Below, piece after piece: positions 6,315-11,288 of a DNA stretch of 11,288 bases. Numbering within the stretch: position 1 is the first letter of the stretch; the number at the start of each line of letters is the position of its first letter. The notes beneath the pieces are model-generated. The model was given only the letters and a program-made list of their open reading frames with translations, was not told where the DNA came from and did not search any database. The translations under genes were made by a program, and so were the position numbers. Location of the stretch: positions 1-11,288 of the forward strand of contig JAITIE010000099.1 of NCBI GenBank assembly GCA_031279615.1. Direction: 5' to 3'. This DNA comes from Candidatus Margulisiibacteriota bacterium (GTDB lineage Bacteria > Margulisbacteria > Termititenacia > Termititenacales > Termititenacaceae).

Positions 6315-8069
6315 ATGGCAAAACAGATAAATCTAAAAATCAACGGAATTCCGGTGACTGCGGAGCAGGGCACGACAATACTCGACGCGGCGCGGCAGGC
6401 CGGTGTGAAAATCCCGACGCTTTGTTATCATCCCGATCTGACCTCCTGGGCGGCCTGCGGCATCTGCATTGTCAAAGCCGAAAATTCACCCAAGACTTTT
6501 CGCGCCTGCGCCACGCCGGTGGAGGAAAATATGAGCATTATCACGCACGACGCGGAGATTGTGGAAATCCGCAAGACCGTGCTGGAATTGATCTTATCCA
6601 ATCACCCCAATGACTGCCTGCAATGTCCGCGCAGCGGCAACTGCGAGCTGCAAACCGTCGCCGCGGAATTTGGCCTGCGCGAAAGCCCGTACAAAAAAGT
6701 ACTGCGCGGTTTGCCTGCTGATCACAGCTCTCCGTCGATTGTGCTCAATCCGGAAAAATGCATCTTGTGCGGCCGTTGCGCGCATGTCTGTCAAGAAATG
6801 CAAAATGTCTGGGCGCTGGAATTTATTGGCCGCGGCCACAAAGTGCGTATCGCGCCGGCGGCGGATGTCAGCCTCAACGACAGCCCGTGCATCAAGTGCG
6901 GCCAGTGCAGCGCGCATTGTCCGGTGGGCGCGATTTACGAGAATGACGAGACCGGCAAAGTCTGGGCGGCTCTCGGTGATCAGGAAAAATATCCGGTGGT
7001 GCAGATCGCGCCGGCGGTGCGCGTGGCGGTCGGCGAAGCCTTTGGCTACAAGTCGGGAGAATTGCTGACCGGCAAACTTTACGCCGCGCTGCGCCGTTTG
7101 GGATTTAAGGCAGTGTTTGACACGAATTTCACGGCTGACCTGACTATTATGGAAGAAGGCAGTGAGTTTGTGAAATTGTGCAAAGAGGAGCCGGACAAAC
7201 TGCCGCTGGTTACTTCCTGCTGTCCGGCCTGGGTGGATTATCTGGAAAAATATTATCCGGATTTGATCCCGCACTTCTCCACCGCCAAGTCTCCGCAGGC
7301 GATGCTCGGCGCGCTGGCGAAAACTTATTATGCGGAAAAAAACAAAATTGAGCCTAAAAATATTTTTATGGTTTCGATCATGCCCTGCACTGCCAAGAAA
7401 TACGAGATTGCGCGCAGCGCGGAGATGCACGCCAGCGGTCAGCAGGACATCGATGTTTCGCTGACGACGCGCGAACTGGTGCGCATGATTAAAGCGGCGG
7501 GCATTGATTTTAATAATCTGCCGGACGACCAGGCCGACTCGGCGCTGGGCGAGTACACCGGCGCCGGCACAATATTTGGCGTGACCGGCGGCGTGATGGA
7601 AGCGGCCTTGCGCACCGGTTATCATTTATTGACCGGCGAGGAATTGGGCAGCGTGGAGTTTCAAGAGGTGCGCGGATTGGACGGCGTGAAAGAGGCCGCA
7701 GTCGACATCAAAGGCACGCAGGTCAAGGTGGCGGTGGCGCACGGCGTGGCCAATGTGCAGTATGTGCTGGACAAAGTCAAAGCGGCCAAAGCAGCCGGCC
7801 AGCCCAGCCCCTATCATTTCATAGAAGTCATGGCCTGCCGCGGCGGTTGTGTCTCCGGCGGCGGCCAGCCTTATGGCGCGACGGATGAGATACGCAAACT
7901 GCGCACCGCGGGAATTTACCAGGACGACAAGCTGGCCGCCAAACGCTGTTCACATCTCAATCCGGAGATTGCCAGAGTGTACAGGGATTTCTTAGGCAAA
8001 CCTTTGAGCGAAAAAGCGCATCATCTCCTGCACACGCATTACACAGCAAGGCCGTTGTATAATCGCTGA
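6315..8069 (+). CDS. hydA: HydA: catalytic [FeFe]-hydrogenase subunit
   Basis: This is the H2-forming or H2-oxidising subunit of the HydABC complex, cytoplasmic (no signal peptide). All expected centres are visible. The N-terminal [2Fe-2S] ligands are C37, C48, C51 and C65. The His-ligated [4Fe-4S] site is H97, C101, C104 and C110 (HPNDCLQCPRSGNC). A double [4Fe-4S] ferredoxin uses C149/152/155/159 and C192/195/198/202. The H-cluster motifs are intact: TSCCPAW (300-306), MPCTAKKYE (from 356) and EVMACRGGCVSGGGQP (from 504). A small-subunit-like tail ends in EKAHHLLHTHYTARP, so the protein is full length at 584 aa. It lacks the extra C-terminal [2Fe-2S] domain of the longer Thermotoga enzyme. 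The H-cluster needs the maturases HydE, HydF and HydG, which are not in this window. It is the last gene of the operon and converges with the MFS gene after 3 bases, with no clear terminator between. Confidence 0.95.
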   Translation: MAKQINLKINGIPVTAEQGTTILDAARQAGVKIPTLCYHPDLTSWAACGICIVKAENSPKTFRACATPVEENMSIITHDAEIVEIRKTVLELILSNHPNDCLQCPRSGNCELQTVAAEFGLRESPYKKVLRGLPADHSSPSIVLNPEKCILCGRCAHVCQEMQNVWALEFIGRGHKVRIAPAADVSLNDSPCIKCGQCSAHCPVGAIYENDETGKVWAALGDQEKYPVVQIAPAVRVAVGEAFGYKSGELLTGKLYAALRRLGFKAVFDTNFTADLTIMEEGSEFVKLCKEEPDKLPLVTSCCPAWVDYLEKYYPDLIPHFSTAKSPQAMLGALAKTYYAEKNKIEPKNIFMVSIMPCTAKKYEIARSAEMHASGQQDIDVSLTTRELVRMIKAAGIDFNNLPDDQADSALGEYTGAGTIFGVTGGVMEAALRTGYHLLTGEELGSVEFQEVRGLDGVKEAAVDIKGTQVKVAVAHGVANVQYVLDKVKAAKAAGQPSPYHFIEVMACRGGCVSGGGQPYGATDEIRKLRTAGIYQDDKLAAKRCSHLNPEIARVYRDFLGKPLSEKAHHLLHTHYTARPLYNR

Positions 8070-8072
8070 TTT

Positions 8073-9281
8073 TTATCCCGCCGCCCGCAGTTTTTTGCTG
8101 GCAAGATACGGGATAGCTAACAGCGTTATAACCAGGCCGGTGGCGATCAAAAGAAAATCTATTTTAACAATGTCCGCGAATGGACCAAAAAAAAGCATAC
8201 CCAGCGGCATTAGCGCGCCGCCTAGCATCATAAAAACTGACATAACCCGCCCCATGTAAACCGTTTCAACATTGGTCTGCAGCAAAACCATAGCCGGTGT
8301 ATTGTACAGAGGCGTGACCAAACCCATAGCTGTCATGAATGCGACATAGAGTGAAAAATTGCCAGCCAGACCGAGGCCGATGGTCAAAACACCGAAAACC
8401 GCGCAGGACAACGCCATGGCCGCTGTTTTGCGCTTGAAACCACTCCAGATACTAATCAGAACGCCGCCCAGCAGCATACCGGCAGAAAAAGTTATTTCGA
8501 TGACGCTGAGCCGCCAGACTTCGGCGCCAAAATTTCTGGCTGTCTGCAGCGGCGTTAAAAAAGCGGCCGGCGCCATACAAAAAGTGAAAATGGCGGAAAG
8601 AATAATCAACTCGCAAACAAAAGCATGTTTCCAAATGTATTGAAAGCCAGCTTTAATATCAGAAAAATAACCGGACACGCTGTGCTGGGCTGAAGTCTGG
8701 GCTGGGGGTTGTTCTGAAGTTTTGACCCCGAAATATAAAATACCGATGCTCAATGCGGCGGTGATTACGTCGAGAAAAAATAAAATTTCCAGCGGAGCGA
8801 TGCTCATTAAGGCTCCGGCCAAAAATGGCGCGGTCAGCGTGGAAAAAGATTGAATAGCGCTTTGCAAGCCGTTTACTCTGGTCAGTTGCGCTTGCGGGAC
8901 AATTTGTGGGATGAACGCGCCGACCGCCGGCATCTGTATGCCTTGTCCGAGCGCGCGCACGATTGCGAAAAACAGCAAAATGCCGTAGTGGTCAAAACCA
9001 AACATAAACAATACCGCCGCGATTAAACTGGCCAGCGCGATAACTCCGTCAGCCAGATTGATCAAATGTTTGCGGTTAAATCTGTCCGCCCACACGCCGC
9101 CGAATGGCGAGATGAGAAACATCGGCAAAAATGCGGCAAAAACATAGAGCGTCATTAAGGAGCCGGACTGGAATTTGAGCACGATATGCCAGCCGATCGC
9201 GTGCTGCACGATCAGCGAGCCGAAAATCGACAGAGCCTGTCCGCTCAAAAATAACGCGGTGTTCTTTTTCCAGTTATGCAT
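8073..9281 (-). CDS. MFS transporter, drug/macrolide efflux type (MFS_3-like)
   Basis: This is an integral inner-membrane permease of the major facilitator superfamily. It is about 400 aa with roughly twelve hydrophobic helices. The N-terminus NWKKNTALFLSGQALSIFG and the motif-A loop GGVWADRFNRK (residues 61-71) between helices 2 and 3 are typical of the MefA/EntS-like efflux group, which exports small molecules by proton exchange. The central SEQPPAQTSAQHS stretch is the cytoplasmic loop between the two halves. The substrate cannot be read from sequence. ATG 9281 is chosen over the in-frame ATG at 9296 because AAAGGA ends 6 bases before it; choosing 9296 would add five residues and leave that ATG without a ribosome binding site. 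The gene has its own promoter and is probably unrelated to the hyd operon it converges with. Confidence 0.85.
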   Translation of the reverse strand: MHNWKKNTALFLSGQALSIFGSLIVQHAIGWHIVLKFQSGSLMTLYVFAAFLPMFLISPFGGVWADRFNRKHLINLADGVIALASLIAAVLFMFGFDHYGILLFFAIVRALGQGIQMPAVGAFIPQIVPQAQLTRVNGLQSAIQSFSTLTAPFLAGALMSIAPLEILFFLDVITAALSIGILYFGVKTSEQPPAQTSAQHSVSGYFSDIKAGFQYIWKHAFVCELIILSAIFTFCMAPAAFLTPLQTARNFGAEVWRLSVIEITFSAGMLLGGVLISIWSGFKRKTAAMALSCAVFGVLTIGLGLAGNFSLYVAFMTAMGLVTPLYNTPAMVLLQTNVETVYMGRVMSVFMMLGGALMPLGMLFFGPFADIVKIDFLLIATGLVITLLAIPYLASKKLRAAG

Positions 9282-9330
9282 AAAATATCCTTTCATTGAT
9301 TAGATTTAGCTTGCGGGCAAACAACACCCT

Positions 9331-9349
9331 AATTTCTGTCCAAGAAATT
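9331..9349. repeat. Short inverted repeat in the MFS gene leader
   Basis: AATTTC (9331-9336) and GAAATT (9344-9349) flank TGTCCAA. The dyad lies within the predicted untranslated leader and could be an operator for a local regulator or a weak stem. The rest of the gene-free stretch 9282-9514 holds two divergent promoters and no further gene that I can see. Confidence 0.3.
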
Positions 9350-9400
9350 TTTTTGAGAAAAACGGCTAGACTTTAATTACTGAAAAATTTGCATGCAGGG

Positions 9401-9429
9401 AGTATACTATTTTAGAAATTTGTCGTCAA
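9401..9429 (-). promoter_or_regulatory. Sigma-70-like promoter of the MFS transporter gene
   Basis: On the minus strand TTGACG (9429-9424, 5 of 6), a 17-bp spacer and TATACT (9406-9401, 5 of 6) give a predicted start near 9394. The leader before ATG 9281 is then about 112 bases, unusually long for this window. It contains the small dyad at 9331-9349. Confidence 0.65.
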
Positions 9430-9452
9430 TAAAATTCACGGTAATTATATAC

Positions 9453-9481
9453 TTGACAGACCCAGATACTAGAGGTACAAT
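9453..9481 (+). promoter_or_regulatory. Strong sigma-70-like promoter of the transposase gene
   Basis: This is a perfect TTGACA (9453-9458), a 17-bp spacer and TACAAT (9476-9481, 5 of 6). The predicted start is near 9488, and the ribosome binding site AGAGGT (9501-9506) lies 8 bases before ATG 9515. It is the closest match to consensus in the window. Confidence 0.75.
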
Positions 9482-9514
9482 ATAGCCATAAATAACGAAA
9501 AGAGGTCGGTTTTT

Positions 9515-10450
9515 ATGGCAAAACAAAGTTTAACAGAATTACTCAAAATCTATAATTCAGAGGATAAAGCAAGGGAGTATTTTGTACAAAAAAGATGGGC
9601 TGACGGCATTACCTGTCCGCATTGTGGCAACCACGAATCCGAAAAGAAAATCTATACTTTCAAAAACGGTAGCACAAAAGGCTTGTTTAAATGTGGGGCT
9701 TGTCGCAAAAAGTTTTCTGTTAGAACAAATACTTTTATGGGCGATACTCACATTCCTTACTCAAGCTGGCTGACTGCGTTATTTCTTATTACCTCACACA
9801 AAAAAGGCATTTCGTCTTTGCGGCTGGCAAAAGACATTGGTGTTACCCAGAAAACCGCCTGGTTTATGTTGCAAAGAATAAACCGCCTTGCTAATGACAA
9901 CAATAAAAAGCTAAGAGGCATTGTCGAAGTTGACGAGACCTATGTTGGTGGTAAGAAAAGGAATAAACACAAAAATAGACGAACAGATTTTTATAACAAA
10001 GTTCAAGGCGACAAGGCTATTATGCTTGGCATGATCCAGCGTGGCAATAAATTGATAATGCGGAAAATTAACAAGGTAGACAGTAAACATATTGCTCCTG
10101 TTATTGACAATTACATTACTCCAAAAGCAGTTGTAAACACAGACGAAAGTCCTATTTATAAAAAAGCATTAGGTAATAGAGAAAGAAAAATCGTCAATCA
10201 CAAAGCCAGGCAATATGTTGACGGCAAAAATACAACCAATCGTATTGAAGGCATGTTTTCACACTACAAACGAATGGTGAACGGAATCCATGTTTTTCTG
10301 TCACACAAACATTTGCAGGATTATACAAATATGTTTTGTTTCAGAATGAACACCAGAAAACTTGATGAATATGAGCGGATGGATGTATTATTAGAGGGCG
10401 TAGACAATACACGCCTGATGTATTTACAGGCAATCGGAAGGTTCGCTTGA
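9515..10450 (+). CDS. IS1595-family transposase (DDE, zinc-ribbon)
   Basis: This 311-aa transposase catalyses cut-and-paste or copy-type movement of its element. An N-terminal zinc ribbon (C34, C37, C60, C63: TCPHCG and FKCGACRKKFSV) is followed by a helical DNA-binding part (SLRLAKDIGVTQKTAWFMLQR). The DDE core then shows D140 in VDETYVGGKK, D210 in VNTDESPIY and E245 in TNRIEGMFSHYKR. The HVFLSHKHLQDYTNMFCFRMNTR segment after it matches the 'H.....HL..Y..EF.FR.N.R' region of the ISXO2/IS1595 group. Catalytic residues are all present and the gene is unbroken, so it may be active. A Lys/Arg-rich insertion (KKRNKHKNRR) follows the first Asp. It has a strong promoter and a good ribosome binding site, and its stop overlaps the next start. 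Confidence 0.93.
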   Translation: MAKQSLTELLKIYNSEDKAREYFVQKRWADGITCPHCGNHESEKKIYTFKNGSTKGLFKCGACRKKFSVRTNTFMGDTHIPYSSWLTALFLITSHKKGISSLRLAKDIGVTQKTAWFMLQRINRLANDNNKKLRGIVEVDETYVGGKKRNKHKNRRTDFYNKVQGDKAIMLGMIQRGNKLIMRKINKVDSKHIAPVIDNYITPKAVVNTDESPIYKKALGNRERKIVNHKARQYVDGKNTTNRIEGMFSHYKRMVNGIHVFLSHKHLQDYTNMFCFRMNTRKLDEYERMDVLLEGVDNTRLMYLQAIGRFA

Positions 10451-10638
10451 AAGTAAAAAAAGGATTTTCGACAGCCAGCGGTGGAGAATTTTTTATAGAC
10501 ACAGCAGCAATAGATGCTCGTGCTAATGACACCCAGAAAATCACCAACGAAAAACCTTTGAAAATTGATATGACAATGGACGAGTTAGCTGCTTTGATTA
10601 TGCAGACAAACGGTTTAAACAAAAAAACAAGGAAATAG
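10447..10638 (+). CDS. Small unknown protein (63 aa) coupled to the transposase
   Basis: I do not recognise this family. The frame opens at TTG 10447, which shares bases with the transposase stop (TTGA). GGAAGG lies 5 bases upstream, so translation would follow on from the transposase. The product starts basic (MKVKKGFST), has an acidic middle (FFIDTAAIDARANDTQ) and ends with a short helix-like segment DELAALIMQTNGLNKKTRK. It could be an accessory factor of the element or an antitoxin-like partner of the PIN gene that starts 14 bases later; both are inference. Codon use is AT-rich like its neighbours. Confidence 0.5.
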   Translation: MKVKKGFSTASGGEFFIDTAAIDARANDTQKITNEKPLKIDMTMDELAALIMQTNGLNKKTRK

Positions 10639-10652
10639 GTTAAAATTAAACT

Positions 10653-11111
10653 ATGCAAAAAGAAGTAAAAGTTTATATTGAAAATTCTGTAATCGGCGGT
10701 TATTTTGACAAAGAGTTTATGGATCCTACACGTAGACTCTTTGACCTGTTCAGAAAAAATGTTTATAAGCCTGTCATTTCCGACCATGTAATTACAGAAT
10801 TAAATGACGGAGCTCCAGATGATGTAAAAGCAAATCTGGAAACCTTAAACTATGAAAAGACAGAGGTTACTAAAGAAATGCTAGCTTTGTGTGATAAGTA
10901 TATGGCTGAAAATATAGTCAGTGAAAACTATCGTGGTGATGCCTTGCATATTGCTATAGCCACTGTCTTAAACGTAAATCTCTTGGTAAGCTGGAACTTT
11001 CGGCACATTGTTAATTATGATAAAATTAGGATGTTTAATGCGGTGAATTTAAAAGAGGGATATAACCTGTTGGAAATTCGCACACCGCAGGAGGTACTGA
11101 AAAATGATTGA
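10653..11111 (+). CDS. PIN-domain nuclease, VapC-like toxin
   Basis: This 152-aa PIN-domain protein is probably an RNA-cutting toxin of a type II toxin-antitoxin-like pair. The fold's acidic residues are visible: E10 in VYIENSVIGGYFD, E49 in SDHVITELNDGAP and D96 in YRGDALHIAIATV, followed by the SWNFRHIVN motif (N115). The family usually has Asp or Glu at the first position, so Glu here need not mean loss of activity. The FNAVNLKEGYNLLEIRTPQEV ending is characteristic of the PIN subgroup that begins 'YI(D/E)xSVIGGYFD'. The ribosome binding site is weak (AGG about 14 bases before ATG 10653). The stop overlaps the next gene's start by 8 bp, as in toxin-antitoxin operons. The RNA target cannot be told from sequence. 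Confidence 0.82.
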   Translation: MQKEVKVYIENSVIGGYFDKEFMDPTRRLFDLFRKNVYKPVISDHVITELNDGAPDDVKANLETLNYEKTEVTKEMLALCDKYMAENIVSENYRGDALHIAIATVLNVNLLVSWNFRHIVNYDKIRMFNAVNLKEGYNLLEIRTPQEVLKND

Positions 11112-11265
11112 CACTAAAACTTTTGATTGTATTAAATTCAAGGACAAATTGCAGGCTGATTTGTATAAAAGGACTGCCAATATGACTGCGGATCAATACA
11201 TTGAGTTCACAAAGTCGGAGACAAAGAAATATTATGTTAGTATTGGAAAAGCCAAATCTATATGA
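11104..11265 (+). CDS. Small protein (53 aa), probable partner/antitoxin of the PIN nuclease
   Basis: ATG 11104 lies inside the end of the PIN gene, with GGAGG (in 'caggaggta') about 8 bases upstream, so the two are translationally coupled. The 53-residue product begins MIDTKTFDCIKFKDKLQADL and contains ANMTADQYIEFTKSE. From memory, short proteins with an N-terminal 'FDC(V/I)..K.K.Q' and a later 'MT/S..E' segment commonly follow PIN genes of this subgroup, and an antitoxin or partner role fits. Toxin first, partner second is the reverse of the usual VapBC order. There is no DNA-binding motif that I can name. Confidence 0.6.
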   Translation: MIDTKTFDCIKFKDKLQADLYKRTANMTADQYIEFTKSETKKYYVSIGKAKSI

Positions 11266-11288
11266 ATAATAAAGACAACTCTGTGATT
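11262..11288 (+). CDS. Start of a further gene, cut by the window end
   Basis: An ATGA overlap with the previous stop opens a frame reading MNNKDNSVI up to the window edge. The tight overlap continues the operon pattern. The product cannot be judged from nine residues. Confidence 0.35.

Larger units (their letters stand above)
9430..11288 (+). mobile_element. IS1595-family element with possible passenger genes (ends not resolved)
   Basis: A complete IS1595-type transposase is followed, without any sizeable gap, by three small same-strand genes and the start of a fourth. All are visibly more AT-rich than the DNA before about 9300. IS1595-family elements are known to carry passenger genes, which makes cargo plausible. 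I could not find terminal inverted repeats or a target duplication. The left end should lie between the MFS gene and the transposase promoter, and the right end is either beyond the window or hidden. The 9430 boundary is only an estimate. Confidence 0.45.

Noticed and set aside
6594..7625. Long open frame (343 codons) on the minus strand opposite hydA
   Set aside because: It lies entirely antisense to a hydA with all conserved motifs. Its Arg/His/Ala-rich composition is what reversed GC-rich codons give, and it has no ribosome site or known motif.
8060..8110. Possible bidirectional terminator between hydA and the MFS gene
   Set aside because: Only 3 bases separate the stops and I found no stem followed by a T run on either strand.
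10341..10787. Minus-strand open frame of 148 codons with hydrophobic stretches
   Set aside because: It spans three plus-strand genes antisense. The hydrophobic parts come from reversed AT-rich codons, and no promoter or ribosome site supports it.
1..11288. CRISPR array, tRNA or rRNA genes
   Set aside because: No regularly spaced direct repeats, tRNA-like cloverleaf with conserved bases, or rRNA sequence were seen. The nfnB cloverleaf lacks tRNA hallmarks such as the T-loop and CCA end.

Overview
The window looks like chromosomal DNA from an anaerobic, fermentative bacterium. The evidence is a complete trimeric [FeFe]-hydrogenase operon next to an electron-bifurcating NADH/ferredoxin:NADP+ oxidoreductase (NfnAB). 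Up to about position 9300 the DNA is fairly GC-rich, with short A/T-rich stretches between GC-rich codons, and several genes are preceded by sigma-70-like promoters. No gene here fixes the phylum. I would guess a candidate or poorly sampled bacterial lineage, but that is inference.

Layout: (1) 1-1282 holds the 3' end of trmB (tRNA m7G46 methyltransferase). It converges with and overlaps by 21 bp an unknown coiled-coil protein gene on the minus strand. (2) 1283-1370 is a compact divergent promoter region in which both promoters appear to share one palindromic -35 hexamer. (3) 1371-3600 is nfnA-nfnB, overlapping by 8 bp. (4) 3601-3912 is a lower-GC spacer. It contains a possible minus-strand remnant of a secreted-protein gene, then a good promoter with an operator-like dyad. 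(5) 3913-8069 is hydC-hydB-hydA. (6) 8073-9281 (minus) is an MFS drug-efflux-type transporter convergent with hydA, with its own promoter at 9401-9429. (7) From about 9430 to the window end the DNA is clearly more AT-rich and looks acquired. It carries an IS1595-family transposase followed by a tightly packed string of small genes: a 63-aa unknown, a PIN-domain nuclease, a 53-aa probable partner or antitoxin, and the start of another gene.

How the genes work together: HydABC would couple oxidation of NADH and reduced ferredoxin to H2 formation, or run in reverse. NfnAB exchanges electrons between NADH, ferredoxin and NADPH. Side by side they form a redox-balancing module for fermentation. The H-cluster maturases (HydE, HydF, HydG) are not in the window and must be elsewhere. 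The transposase region is an unrelated later arrival. Its main interest is that a PIN toxin-antitoxin-like module may travel as cargo of an IS1595-type element.
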